This document shows positions 51,485 through 60,100 of a stretch of DNA of 64,000 nucleotides, in pieces. Positions within the stretch are counted from its first letter, which is position 1, and each line of letters begins with the position of its first letter. The DNA is from Actinomadura violacea (GTDB lineage Bacteria; Actinomycetota; Actinomycetes; Streptosporangiales; Streptosporangiaceae). The stretch lies in NCBI RefSeq assembly GCF_017573465.1, contig NZ_JAGEPF010000004.1, forward strand, positions 1 to 64,000. Reading direction: 5' to 3'. Below the pieces are notes generated by a model. That model saw nothing but the letters and a program-made list of their open reading frames with translations. It searched no databases and had not been told where the DNA came from. A program made the position numbers and the translations under genes.

Positions 51485-52810
51485 ATGCCTCTTGCGTTCT
51501 TCCAACGTCCCGGTTTCCTCGGTGGCGAGGGCCGCGCCGGCCGCTCCCCGATCCAGGTGGCGACGGAGGCCCCGTCGTCGGTGTACCGGGTCGCCCGGCT
51601 GACGCTCACCGCCGTCGCCGCGTTCCTGATCGCCCGGTACGTGCTGCCGAGCACCGGCCAGCCGCCGCTGCTGGCCCCGCTGACCGCCCTGCTGGTCGTC
51701 CAGCACTCCGTCTACGAGACGATCAAGCACAGCCTGCTGCGGGTGGGCGCGGTCACCTCCGGGGTCATGATCGCGGTCCTGTTCGCCCACGGGGTGGGGT
51801 TCTCCTGGTGGAGCCTCGGCCTGTCGATCCTCGCGGCGCTGGTCATCGGGTACGTGCTGCGGCTCGGCGACCAGATGCTGGAGGTGCCGATCAGCGCGAT
51901 GCTGATCTTCGCGCTGGGCGCGTCCAACTGGCCCGGCGCGGCCGACCGGATCCTGGAGACGCTGGTCGGCGCCGCCACCGGGCTCGTCGCCACGTTCCTG
52001 GTGCCGTCGGTGCGGGTGCGGCCCGCGGAGGAGGCCGTCCAGGACGTCGCCGAGCAGCTCCGGGAGCTGATCCAGAAGATCGCCGACGGGCTGCAGGGCG
52101 AGCGCGAGGACGGCGAGGCGGCCCGGTGGCAGGAGGACGCGGAGCGGTTCGCCCGCGACATCGGCCGCACCGACCAGGACCTGCGGGACGCGGAGGAGAG
52201 CGTCCGGCTCAACCCCCGCACCCAGGCGCGGCGGCTGGTCGACGCGGGGGTGGCGCTGCGCAACGCCGTCGAGACGATGGAGCACTTCACGCTGTCGCTG
52301 CGCGGCCTGACCCGGTCGCTGGCCGACGACGAGCGGCTCGGCCCGCGCGGCCGGCTGCTGACCGATCCGACGCTGCGCCGCCAGCTCGGCGACGCGCTGG
52401 CGGGGATCGCGGCGAGCGTCGCCGCCTACGGCCGGCTGGCCCGCTCCGACCTCGCCACCGACGCGCGCCCGTACCTGGCGGAGAACGAGCTGGAGGTGCG
52501 GGTGGACATCGCCCGGGAGCGGCGCTCGCGGCTCACCCGCAGCCTGCACGAGCGGGCCGCGGCGGGCGACCTGTGGCCGCTGTACGGCGAGGTGTCCATG
52601 GACATCGACCGGCTGATCGAGAACCTGCGCGTCGAGCACCGCGCCCGCGCCCGCGAGCACTGGCGGCGGCACCGGGGCCCGACGCGGCACCTGCCGGAGC
52701 GGCCGGTCCGGGTCGTCCAGCAGGCGGGGCACCAGCTGCGCCGGGCCGCCGCGTCCGCCGCCGCCGCGGCGGAGCGCACCGCCCGCGACTCCGACGACTT
52801 CTACCGCTGA
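51485..52810 (+). CDS. FUSC-family membrane protein (aromatic-acid exporter type)
   Basis: A 441-residue membrane protein. About five to six hydrophobic helices occupy residues ~35-180 (VARLTLTAVAAFLIARYV, LLAPLTALLVVQHSVYETI, SLGLSILAALVIGYVLRLGD, ISAMLIFALGA). A long charged, coiled-coil-rich cytoplasmic part follows (~180-441; VQDVAEQLRELIQKIADGL). This half-length layout is common in actinobacterial FUSC proteins, which are proposed exporters of aromatic or phenolic compounds. No clear Shine-Dalgarno sequence precedes ATG 51485. The inverted repeat TGCCC-GAGA-GGGCA at 51429-51442 may be regulatory. Confidence 0.8.
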   Translation: MPLAFFQRPGFLGGEGRAGRSPIQVATEAPSSVYRVARLTLTAVAAFLIARYVLPSTGQPPLLAPLTALLVVQHSVYETIKHSLLRVGAVTSGVMIAVLFAHGVGFSWWSLGLSILAALVIGYVLRLGDQMLEVPISAMLIFALGASNWPGAADRILETLVGAATGLVATFLVPSVRVRPAEEAVQDVAEQLRELIQKIADGLQGEREDGEAARWQEDAERFARDIGRTDQDLRDAEESVRLNPRTQARRLVDAGVALRNAVETMEHFTLSLRGLTRSLADDERLGPRGRLLTDPTLRRQLGDALAGIAASVAAYGRLARSDLATDARPYLAENELEVRVDIARERRSRLTRSLHERAAAGDLWPLYGEVSMDIDRLIENLRVEHRARAREHWRRHRGPTRHLPERPVRVVQQAGHQLRRAAASAAAAAERTARDSDDFYR

Positions 52811-52876
52811 CCCCGCGTCCGAGGCGAACGGTCCGTTCACTCGGATCAAAAATAGGGTGACCGGTCTATTGAATTC

Positions 52877-52894
52877 CTAGACCGGTCGGTCTAG
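52877..52894. promoter_or_regulatory. TetR-type operator
   Basis: CTAGACC-GGTC-GGTCTAG is a perfect 7-4-7 dyad ending 10 bp before the tetR start codon. A related half, GACCGGTCTA, lies at 52859-52868. The site would allow autorepression of the TetR gene and the MBL gene behind it. Confidence 0.7.
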
Positions 52895-52904
52895 TGTGAT
52901 GGGC

Positions 52905-53483
52905 ATGGCACCACGGGGCGAGACGAGAGAACGGGTCCTGCGGACGGCGGCGGAGCTGTTCCAGCGGCAGGGCTACCACGGCACCGGGCTGAACCAGGTG
53001 CTGGCGGAGAGCGGGGCCCCCAAGGGGTCGCTGTACTTCCACTTCCCGGAAGGCAAGGAGCAGCTGGCGTCGGAGTCGGTGGCACTGGGAGGCCGGGAGG
53101 TCGGCGACTCCCTGGCACAGGCGGTCCTGAGCGCGCCCGACGGGCGGGCCGGCGTCGCGGCGATGGGCGAGTACTTCGCCGCCGGCCTGCTGGAGTCCGA
53201 CTTCACGAAGGGATGCCCGGTCGCGACCGTGGCCCTGGAGTCGGCCGCCGAGAGTGAGCCGATCCGCACGGCGTGCGACGCGGTCTACGGCGAGTGGCAG
53301 CAGGGCATCGCGCTGGCGCTGCGCCACTGGGGCGTCGCCGAGGACCGCGCCGACCCGCTCGCCGCGACGGTCCTGTCGTCCCTGCAGGGCGCGGTGATGC
53401 TCGCCCGCGTCCAGAAGGACGTCGCGGTGATCCGCACGGTCACCGCCCAGCTCGGCGACCTGATCGACCAAGCCACACTCTAA
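52905..53483 (+). CDS. TetR/AcrR-family transcriptional regulator
   Basis: About 192 residues. ATG 52905 gives the usual MAPRGETRERVLRTAAELF start; GTG 52896 and ATG 52899 are also in frame, and no Shine-Dalgarno distinguishes them. The HTH is TGLNQVLAESGAPKGSLYFHFP (~residues 25-46; YxHF signature). The C-terminal domain with TKGCPVATVALE (~100-111) fits the LmrA/YxaF subgroup (TetR_C). It probably represses itself and the MBL hydrolase 10 bp downstream through the adjacent operator. Confidence 0.86.
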   Translation: MAPRGETRERVLRTAAELFQRQGYHGTGLNQVLAESGAPKGSLYFHFPEGKEQLASESVALGGREVGDSLAQAVLSAPDGRAGVAAMGEYFAAGLLESDFTKGCPVATVALESAAESEPIRTACDAVYGEWQQGIALALRHWGVAEDRADPLAATVLSSLQGAVMLARVQKDVAVIRTVTAQLGDLIDQATL

Positions 53484-53493
53484 GGAGACGTCC

Positions 53494-54285
53494 ATGCGCG
53501 TGCATCATTTCGACTGTGCCCGGATGCTGGAGATCGAGCCCGCCGACGGACCGGGCAGCCCCTTGAAACCCGCCCATGGCGTCAGCCACGTCCTCGTGGT
53601 GGAGACGGACGCGTCGGGGTTGGTGCTGGTGGACGCCGGCATCGGCGCCGGCGACATCGCGGACCCGTCCGGGCGGCTGATGGACGACTGGGTGGAGATG
53701 ACGCGGCCGGCGCTCGACCCGGCGACGACGGCCGCGGCGCAGATCGAGGCCCTCGGCCTGTCCCCCTCGGACGTCCGGCACATCGTGGTGACGCACCTGC
53801 ACCGCGACCATGCGGGCGGGCTGAGCGACTTCCCGGACGCCGCGGTGCACCTGTTCGAGGCGGAGCGGGCGGACGGCGGCAAGACCCCGGCGCAGCTCGC
53901 CCACGGCCCGAAATGGGTGACCTACGACAGCGGGCCCGGCGACCACTGGAACGGCTTCGACGGCGTCCAGTCCCTTGACGGCGTCGCCGAGGACATCCTG
54001 CTGATCCCGCTGCACGGGCACACGCCCGGCCACGCCGGCGTCGCGGTGCGGGACGGCGACCGCTGGCTGCTGCACGCCGGCGACGCGTACATGTACCACG
54101 GCGAGGTCGACCGGCCCGAGCCCGTCACGCATCCGCTGATGGAGCTGGTGCAGGCGGGCGGCGAGGTGGACCGCGAGCAGCGGCTCGCCGGCGTCGCCCG
54201 GCTCCGGGAGCTGGTCCTCGACCCCGGCAACGGCGTCGAGGTGTTCTCCGCGCACGACCCCTGGGAGTTCGCCCGCTACCTGTAG
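53494..54285 (+). CDS. MBL-fold hydrolase (lactonase-like)
   Basis: A 263-residue metallo-beta-lactamase-fold protein with AAGGAGA before the ATG. VVTHLHRDHAGGLSDF (~residues 92-107; HxHxDH), the His in LHGHTPGHAGV (~172-182), LHAGDAYM (~193-200) and the late His in SAHDPWEF (~251-258) form the two-metal site. The family includes quorum-quenching N-acyl-homoserine lactonases, but most actinobacterial members have unknown substrates. It is co-transcribed with the TetR gene, so it is probably induced by its own substrate or a related compound. Confidence 0.84.
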   Translation: MRVHHFDCARMLEIEPADGPGSPLKPAHGVSHVLVVETDASGLVLVDAGIGAGDIADPSGRLMDDWVEMTRPALDPATTAAAQIEALGLSPSDVRHIVVTHLHRDHAGGLSDFPDAAVHLFEAERADGGKTPAQLAHGPKWVTYDSGPGDHWNGFDGVQSLDGVAEDILLIPLHGHTPGHAGVAVRDGDRWLLHAGDAYMYHGEVDRPEPVTHPLMELVQAGGEVDREQRLAGVARLRELVLDPGNGVEVFSAHDPWEFARYL

Positions 54286-54437
54286 CCGGCACCGGCTTCC
54301 TCCCTGCTCGTTGCGGGTCTTCGCGCACAGTGCGGCCGCGAGGGTGTCCAGGACTGTCATCACGAACAGATCTCGGACGCCCTCGCCCGCATGCGGGGCC
54401 GAGACTGCGGAACGCCCGGTCCAGTGAGCGGAGGAAC

Positions 54438-55781
54438 GTGAGCCGTCAACAGCGCGTGCTCGTAGTAGGGGACACCGAGATAGCCCGCCGCACCTGCGGG
54501 GCACTGACACGGCAGGGGACGCGCGCGCTCCACCTGCCGCAGCCCGACGACCAGCAGCTCCAGAGCGCGCTGACCGACGAGGTGGACGCGGTCGCGCTGC
54601 TGGTGCGCGGCGACGTGATCGCGCTGCGGTACGCGCTGCTGGTGGAGTACCTGCGCCCCGGGATCCGCCTGGTGGTCCTGCTGTTCGACCGCACCATCGC
54701 CGACCAGCTGCTGACCACCATGCCCAACTGCCAGATCACCTCCCCCGCCGACATCGCGGTGCCGGCCATCATCGGCGCCTGCATGGGCGACCCCGTCCTC
54801 GCCGTCGACACCGCGTCCTACCCGGCCCGCGTCATCAGCGGCACGGACGACGGGATCGGCACCGCCGCCTGGCGTCCGCGGCACCGCGTCCGCAACCTCG
54901 CCAGGACGCTCGCGGGGCAGATCCGACCGCACGACCGCACGAGCCGTCTCCTGCTGACCGGGCTGGGCGGGCTCGCCTTCACGCTGCTGCTGGAATGGCT
55001 GCTGGCGGTCGTCGCGCTGCACGCCGAACCGCTCACCGCCTTCTACATGGCGACCCGGATCGTCGCCACCGTCGGGCCGGGCGAGACCGGGCACGCACCC
55101 GGCTGGTACCTCGCCGCGTCGAGCGCCAACATGCTGCTCGGCCTCGTTTACACCGCCCTGTTCACCGCCGGGATCGTCAACCGCTTCCTGTCGGCGCGCA
55201 GCATCGACATCGTCGGCCCGCGCATCCGCCCGACCCGCGACCACGTCGTCGTCGTGGGGCTCGGGCAGGTCAGCCTGCGCCTGTGCATGGCCCTGCGGCG
55301 GCTCGGCATCCCGGTGATCGCGGTGGAGCGCGACCCGCGGGCCGCCAACCTCCGGCTCGCCAGATCCGCAGGCATCCCCGTCCTGATCGCGCACGCGCAG
55401 GACCGCGAGGTGCTCGCCGACCTCGGCCTCGGACGGGCGCGCGCCCTCGCGGCGATGGGAGCCGACGACCTCGACAACGTGGAGGTCGCCATCGCGGCCC
55501 TGGCCATCGCCCCGCGCCTGCACGTCGTCCTGCGCGCCGGCGACAACGCCGTGATCAGCGAGACGAGGTCGCTGTTCTCCATCGGCGAGGTCTGCGACAT
55601 CACCGCCCTGAGCGTCCACGCCGTCGTCCACGGGCTGAACGGCCATGACCCGCGCTTCGTCTACCCGCACCGCGGCCGCATCGTCGCGCATCCCCCCGCA
55701 CCGGCGGACTCCGACGCACCAGAGGCCGAACCGGAGGACGCACGGCTCGTCTCCTCGTCGTCCGTCCGGTGCGGTTGCTGA
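54438..55781 (+). CDS. Membrane protein with two Rossmann (TrkA-N/RCK-like) domains
   Basis: A 447-residue protein; GTG 54438 follows GGAGGA. Residues ~1-110 are a Rossmann-like domain (RVLVVGDTEIARRTCGAL). Two hydrophobic helices follow (LLLTGLGGLAFTLLLEWLLAVVAL, residues ~172-195, and NMLLGLVYTALFTAGIVN), with a TVGPGE segment between them in the place of a channel filter. A second Rossmann domain is DHVVVVGLGQVSLRLCMALRRLG (~270-292, TrkA-N type). The layout recalls RCK-gated potassium channels. The filter is GPGE and not GYG, so ion selectivity is doubtful. Confidence 0.75.
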   Translation: MSRQQRVLVVGDTEIARRTCGALTRQGTRALHLPQPDDQQLQSALTDEVDAVALLVRGDVIALRYALLVEYLRPGIRLVVLLFDRTIADQLLTTMPNCQITSPADIAVPAIIGACMGDPVLAVDTASYPARVISGTDDGIGTAAWRPRHRVRNLARTLAGQIRPHDRTSRLLLTGLGGLAFTLLLEWLLAVVALHAEPLTAFYMATRIVATVGPGETGHAPGWYLAASSANMLLGLVYTALFTAGIVNRFLSARSIDIVGPRIRPTRDHVVVVGLGQVSLRLCMALRRLGIPVIAVERDPRAANLRLARSAGIPVLIAHAQDREVLADLGLGRARALAAMGADDLDNVEVAIAALAIAPRLHVVLRAGDNAVISETRSLFSIGEVCDITALSVHAVVHGLNGHDPRFVYPHRGRIVAHPPAPADSDAPEAEPEDARLVSSSSVRCGC

Positions 55782-55794
55782 GCCGCCCGGCCCG

Positions 55795-58047
55795 CTAGGG
55801 GTGGTTGAGGCGGTGGGCGAGGGCCGTGTGGCGGCGGCCCGCGCCCGCCGTGCGGACGGCCGCGGCCAGCGCCCGCCGCGACCCGACCAGCACGACCAGC
55901 TTCTTCGCGCGGGTGATGCCGGTGTAGAGCAGGTTGCGGCGCAGCATCATCCACGCGCCGGTCGTCAGCGGGATCACGACCGCCGGGTACTCGCTGCCCT
56001 GCGAGCGGTGGATCGTGATGGCGTAGGCGTGCGCCAGCTCGTCCAGCTCGTCGAAGGCGTAGTCGATGCTCTCGTCCTCGTCGGTGAGGACGGTCAGCGA
56101 CTGGTCTTCGAGGGACACCGCGGTGACGACGCCGACCGTCCCGTTGAAGACGCCCGCCTCGCCCTTGTCGTAGTTGTTGCGCAGCTGGGTGACCTTGTCG
56201 CCGACGCGGAACACGCGCCCGCCGTAGCGCCGTTCGGGACGGTCGTCCCGGTGCGGGGTGAGGGCCTCCTGGAGCTGCGCGTTCAGCGCGCCCGCCCCGG
56301 CGACCCCGCGATGCATCGGCGCGAGGACCTGGACGTCCCGGCGCGGGTCGAGGCCGAACTTGCGCGGGATCCGGTTGGCGACGACGTCGACGGTCAGCTC
56401 CGCCGCCTCCTCCTGCTCGTCGCAGGGGAACAGGAAGAAGTCGGGGTAGCCGCGGGTGTGCGGGTGCTCGCCGGTGTTGACGCGGTGCGCGTTCACCACG
56501 ATCCCGGACTGCTGCGCCTGCCGGAAGATCTTCGTCAGCCGGACGCGCGGGATCACCTCGGCGCCGAGCAGGTCGGCCAGCACCTCGCCCGCGCCGACCG
56601 ACGGGAGCTGGTCGACGTCGCCGACCAGCAGCAGGTGCGCGCCGCGCGGGACCGCCTTGACCAGCTTGTTCATCAGGATCAGGTCGACCATGGAGGACTC
56701 GTCGACCACGACCAGGTCGGCGTCCAGCGGGTTGTCCTGGTCGTACTTGGCGTCGCCGCCGGGCTGCAGCTGCAGCAGCCGGTGGACGGTCGCGGCCTCG
56801 TGCCCGGTGAGCTCGGCGAGCCGCTTGGCGGCCCGCCCGGTCGGCGCGACCAGCACGATCCTCGCCTTCTTCGCGGCCGCCAGCTCCACCACCGACCGGA
56901 CGGTGAAGCTCTTCCCGCAGCCGGGCCCGCCGGTGAGGACGGCGACCCTGGACGTCAGCGCGAGCTTGACGGCCTCCTCCTGCTCGGGCGCGAGCGCCTG
57001 CCCGGTGCGCTTCTTCAGCCACGGCAGCGCCTTGTCCCAGTCGACGTCCGCGAACGCCGCGAGCCGGTCCTGCTTCGCGTCGAGCAGCTCGCGCAGCCCG
57101 CGCGCCACCGACCGCTCCGCCCGGTGGAACGGGACGAGGTAGACGGCCGGGATCGTCGCGGCGTCCTCGCCGGGCCCGGGGATCGGCTCGCGGACGACGC
57201 CCTCGTCGCGGGCCAGCTCGTCCAGCGCCGGGACGATCAGCTCCCGCCCCACGCCGAGGATCTTCTCCGCCGCCGTGACGAGGTTCGGCTCCGGCAGGAA
57301 GCAGTGCCCGTCGTCGGCGCCCTCCGACAGCGTGTACTGGAGCCCGGCCTTGATCCTTTCGGGGCTGTCGTGGGGGATCCCCACGGCCTGCGCGATCGTG
57401 TCGGCCGTCTTGAACCCGATGCCCCACACGTCCGCCGCGAGCCGGTAGGGCTCCTTCTGCACGGTCTCGACGGACCGGTCGCCGTACTGCTTGTAGATGC
57501 GGACGGCCAGCGACGTCGAGACGCCGACGCCCTGCAGGAAGACCATCACCTCCTTGATGGCCTTCTGCTCCTCCCACGCCTCGCCGATCCGCTTGGTGCG
57601 CTTCGGGCCGAGCCCGGGGACCTCGACGAGCCGCTGCGGCTCCTCCTCGATGACCCGCAGGATGTCGGTGCCGAAATGGCCGACCATCCGGTCCGCCATC
57701 ACCGGTCCGATCCCCTTGATCATGCCGGAGCCGAGGTAGCGGCGGATGCCCTGGATCGTCGCCGGCAGCACGGTGCTGTAGGAGTCGACCTCGAACTGCT
57801 TGCCGTACTTCGGATGCGACCGCCACCGGCCCGTCAGCTTCAGGCTCTCCCCCACCTGCGCGCCGAGCAGCGCCCCGACGACGGTGAGCAGGTCGTTGCC
57901 CGTCCGCTCCGTCGCGACCCGCGCGACCGTGTAGCCGGTGTCCTCGTTGGCGTAGGTGACGCGCTCCAGCACCGCCTCCAGGACCACCGGCCGAGGCGGT
58001 TCGGGCTGGCCCGGATGCGGAGAGCGCGACGTCACGAACCTCATCAT
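55795..58047 (-). CDS. recD2: RecD2-type ATP-dependent DNA helicase
   Basis: A 750-residue superfamily 1B 5'-3' helicase. The N-terminal OB-like part and helix-hairpin-helix repeats (GIGPVMADRMVGHFG, VPGLGPKRTKRIGEAW; residues ~113-160) characterise RecD2 and are absent from RecBCD RecD. Motor motifs are Walker A LTGGPGCGKSFTVRS (~355-369), motif Ia VAPTGRAAKRLAE (~385-397), Walker B LVVVDESSMVD (~429-439), motif III LLLVGDVDQLPSVG (~457-470), and the UvrD-type C-terminus with TIHRSQGSEYPAVV (~678-691). It acts in DNA repair. The length fits the family. Confidence 0.92.
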   Translation of the reverse strand: MMRFVTSRSPHPGQPEPPRPVVLEAVLERVTYANEDTGYTVARVATERTGNDLLTVVGALLGAQVGESLKLTGRWRSHPKYGKQFEVDSYSTVLPATIQGIRRYLGSGMIKGIGPVMADRMVGHFGTDILRVIEEEPQRLVEVPGLGPKRTKRIGEAWEEQKAIKEVMVFLQGVGVSTSLAVRIYKQYGDRSVETVQKEPYRLAADVWGIGFKTADTIAQAVGIPHDSPERIKAGLQYTLSEGADDGHCFLPEPNLVTAAEKILGVGRELIVPALDELARDEGVVREPIPGPGEDAATIPAVYLVPFHRAERSVARGLRELLDAKQDRLAAFADVDWDKALPWLKKRTGQALAPEQEEAVKLALTSRVAVLTGGPGCGKSFTVRSVVELAAAKKARIVLVAPTGRAAKRLAELTGHEAATVHRLLQLQPGGDAKYDQDNPLDADLVVVDESSMVDLILMNKLVKAVPRGAHLLLVGDVDQLPSVGAGEVLADLLGAEVIPRVRLTKIFRQAQQSGIVVNAHRVNTGEHPHTRGYPDFFLFPCDEQEEAAELTVDVVANRIPRKFGLDPRRDVQVLAPMHRGVAGAGALNAQLQEALTPHRDDRPERRYGGRVFRVGDKVTQLRNNYDKGEAGVFNGTVGVVTAVSLEDQSLTVLTDEDESIDYAFDELDELAHAYAITIHRSQGSEYPAVVIPLTTGAWMMLRRNLLYTGITRAKKLVVLVGSRRALAAAVRTAGAGRRHTALAHRLNHP

Positions 58048-58162
58048 GGCCGATTCCCGGCACCGTCCCGACCCGATCCCTTGATCACGTCAGCCGCGCC
58101 CCTCGGACCCCGTCCCGGGCCGCCGGGAACAGCGGGACGGGACCGGCGCGTTATTCATGATC

Positions 58163-58993
58163 ATGCGACTCGGCGTCAACATCCTCAACTTCGGTCCCCA
58201 CGCGACCCCGGCGGCGCTGGCGGGCTGGGCCCGGTTCGCCGAGAGCACCGGGTTCGACTTCGCGATGGTCTCCGACCATGTCGCGGTCGCCCCCGACGTC
58301 GCCGAGCAGTACCCGGCGCCGTTCTACGACCCGTTCACCACGCTGGCGTGGCTGGCCGCGACGACGGATCGGATCGGGCTGGGCACGACCGTCGCCGTCC
58401 TGCCCTACCGGCATCCGCTGCAGCTCGCGCGGATCACCGCCAACCTGGACCGGCTCAGCGGTGGGCGCCTCATCCTGGGCGTGGGCGTCGGCTGGGCGCG
58501 GCGGGAGTACGCCGCGCTGGGAGTGCCGTTCGAGCAGCGGGGAGCGCTGGCCGACCGGTACCTGGACGTGCTGGTGGAGTCCTGGACGCAGGATGCGGTC
58601 TCCTACGGCGGCGAGACGGTCGATCCGCGCCCGCACCCCGTGCAGACGCCGCACCCGCCGATCTGGGTGGGCGGGCATGCGCCGGGCGCGCTGCGCCGCG
58701 TCGCGCGGTTCGGCGACGCCTGGCATCCCATCAACGTCACCCCGCAGTGGCTCCGCACCGAAGGGCTGCCCGCCCTGCGCAAGGCCGCGGAGGAGGCCGG
58801 ACGTCCGATGCCGGCGCTGGCCCCCCGCATCCGGTTGGACGACGTGGACCGCGCTCTGCGACAGGCCGAGGAGTTCGCCGAACTCGGAGCCACGCACCTG
58901 CTGCTGGACACCTACCCCGGCACCCCGGAGCAGATCCGCACCCCTGAACAGGACCAGCAGACGCTGGCCGCCTTCCACGCCCGAGCCGCGTGA
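58163..58993 (+). CDS. LLM-class F420-dependent oxidoreductase
   Basis: About 276 residues of the luciferase-like (beta/alpha)8 family. ATG 58163 gives the typical MRLGVNI start; ATG 58157 two codons upstream is possible, and no Shine-Dalgarno sequence favours either. MVSDHVAVAPD (~residues 34-44), GLGTTVAVLPYRHPLQLARITANLDRLSGGR in family pattern (~73-103), LGVGVGWARREYAALGV and PIWVGGHAPGALRRVARFGDAWHP-type segments are visible. F420 rather than FMN is inferred from the actinobacterial subfamily. The substrate is unknown. It is divergent from recD2. Confidence 0.85.
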   Translation: MRLGVNILNFGPHATPAALAGWARFAESTGFDFAMVSDHVAVAPDVAEQYPAPFYDPFTTLAWLAATTDRIGLGTTVAVLPYRHPLQLARITANLDRLSGGRLILGVGVGWARREYAALGVPFEQRGALADRYLDVLVESWTQDAVSYGGETVDPRPHPVQTPHPPIWVGGHAPGALRRVARFGDAWHPINVTPQWLRTEGLPALRKAAEEAGRPMPALAPRIRLDDVDRALRQAEEFAELGATHLLLDTYPGTPEQIRTPEQDQQTLAAFHARAA

Positions 58994-59012
58994 CCCCGCA
59001 CGACGCCGCAGG

Positions 59013-59264
59013 TCAACGAGCGGCGGCCGGCCGGTCGAGGAAGTCGACGATGATCTTCAGCCACTGCTCGGGGCGTTCGGCGAACGGCAGGTGCCCGGCG
59101 GGGATCCCGGCGACCCCGACGACGGTGCGCCGCGCGGCGAGTCCTTCCATGATCGGTCCGTAGCTGGCCTCGATGCCGCCGCCCGCACGGTGGGCGAGCA
59201 GGAGATGAGCAGCACGCGCACCCCGGGCCAAGGCCGCGATCGCCGCGAGCATCCGCGCCGACAT
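59013..59264 (-). pseudogene. Remnant of an alpha/beta hydrolase with internal deletion
   Basis: The 83-codon frame joins the start of an alpha/beta hydrolase (LLLAHRAGGGIEASYGPIMEGLAARRTVVGV, described by its HxxGGG oxyanion pattern) directly to the C-terminal catalytic-His end (AGHLPFAERPEQWLKIIVDFLDR pattern). The nucleophile elbow and about 180 residues that normally lie between are missing, and Gly of the HGAGGG motif has become Arg. It cannot be an active hydrolase. No functional start is obvious. Confidence 0.65.
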
Positions 59265-59398
59265 CTACGCGGGCCGCTCCAGCGCGTCGCCGACACCGCG
59301 ACGGCGGCCTGGCCGACCACCGACCACGCCGCCACCCCGGCCGCGGAGCATGAGGAGTAGCGACGCCCGGGCACGCCGCTCACTTCAGGCCGGGTCGC

Positions 59399-59505
59399 TC
59401 AGGAGGCCGGGTTCCGGACGCGGGCGAGGAACGCCGCCCATTCCTCACAGGTGAACTCCAGGATCGGAGCCGCAGGGAGCGCCTTCGAATCGCGGACGCC
59501 GACCA
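59399..59505 (-). pseudogene. Truncated DUF397 gene (C-terminal half)
   Basis: The minus-strand frame ends with DGMVGVRDSKALPAAPILEF and EEWAAFLARVRNPAS, the C-terminal half of the small actinobacterial DUF397 protein that usually partners a helix-turn-helix regulator. The N-terminal WRKSSYS half is absent and the sequence past ~59505 reads into an unrelated gene on the other strand. It is therefore a broken copy. Confidence 0.6.
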
Positions 59506-59858
59506 TGCCGTCCAAGGAGTGGGCGACCTGGGCGCACATCCAGGTCCACCAGCGCGTCCATTCGGTGATGACGGCCGCGATGCGCGCCGATGCCCGCACG
59601 ATCGACACCGTCCTCCTCTCCCTGGGCGACGGCCCCCTCGCCCCCTACAGCCGGGAGTTCGTGCGCGAGGCGCAGCGGCTGGTGCTCGCGTGCACGGCCG
59701 CACTGACCTGCATGCTGTCGGCGCACCGGCCCGGCGCCGGTCCGCGCGGCGACGAGATCTGCCGGGGCTGCGGCACCTCCGACTGCCGGACGCTGCACGG
59801 CGTCGCGGACGTCCTCGCCGCCTACGCCGTCCGCCGCACCCATCACCGGATGCGTTGA
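59505..59858 (+). CDS. Hypothetical protein with C-terminal Cys cluster
   Basis: About 117 residues. The start is uncertain (ATG 59451, 59505 or 59568); 59505 is chosen because further upstream the DNA is DUF397 remnant. The N-terminal part is helical and charged (EWATWAHIQVHQRVHSVMTAAMRADARTID as general pattern), the middle SREFVREAQRLVLACTAALTCML is a long helix, and the C-terminus has CRGCGTSDCRTLHGV, a CxxC-x4-C cluster that may bind zinc. The product is probably small and cytosolic. No function is assigned. The stop lies within the following hairpin. Confidence 0.5.
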   Translation: MPSKEWATWAHIQVHQRVHSVMTAAMRADARTIDTVLLSLGDGPLAPYSREFVREAQRLVLACTAALTCMLSAHRPGAGPRGDEICRGCGTSDCRTLHGVADVLAAYAVRRTHHRMR

Positions 59859-59915
59859 CTTGCGGCGTGTCGGCCTTAAGAACCGCGTTATAAGGCCGAC
59901 ACGCCGCAAGTCAAC
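59854..59915. terminator. Long perfect hairpin (25-bp stem, 12-nt loop)
   Basis: 59854-59878 is the exact reverse complement of 59891-59915. The loop is AGAACCGCGTTA. The stop codon of the upstream small gene lies in the left arm. The length and perfection make it a strong terminator candidate; a mobile inverted repeat is an alternative. The next ~185 bases to the peptidase start hold no recognised element. Confidence 0.7.
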
Positions 59916-60100
59916 GGGGTGCGGCGGGGTGGGCGGGGGCGGGTTTCTTGATCGAAAACGGAACATGCAGATCACCGGGGTCGGGAAGTGATCTTGACGG
60001 CCGGGGGCGTGGCCGGATCCGGCAGCGGTTCTGGATCTTCCGTTGATCGCGACGTACGTTCCGGGCGCACCCGTACCGCACGTACTGGGAGGTATCGCTG

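Noticed and set aside
54286..54437. Possible small gene or transposase remnant between the MBL and TrkA-N genes
   Set aside because: A short minus-strand frame exists, but it has no ribosome-binding site and no recognisable motif.
59265..59398. Coding remnant after the hydrolase scar
   Set aside because: Plus-strand frames give an Ala/Thr/Pro-rich string that resembles no family; origin cannot be stated.
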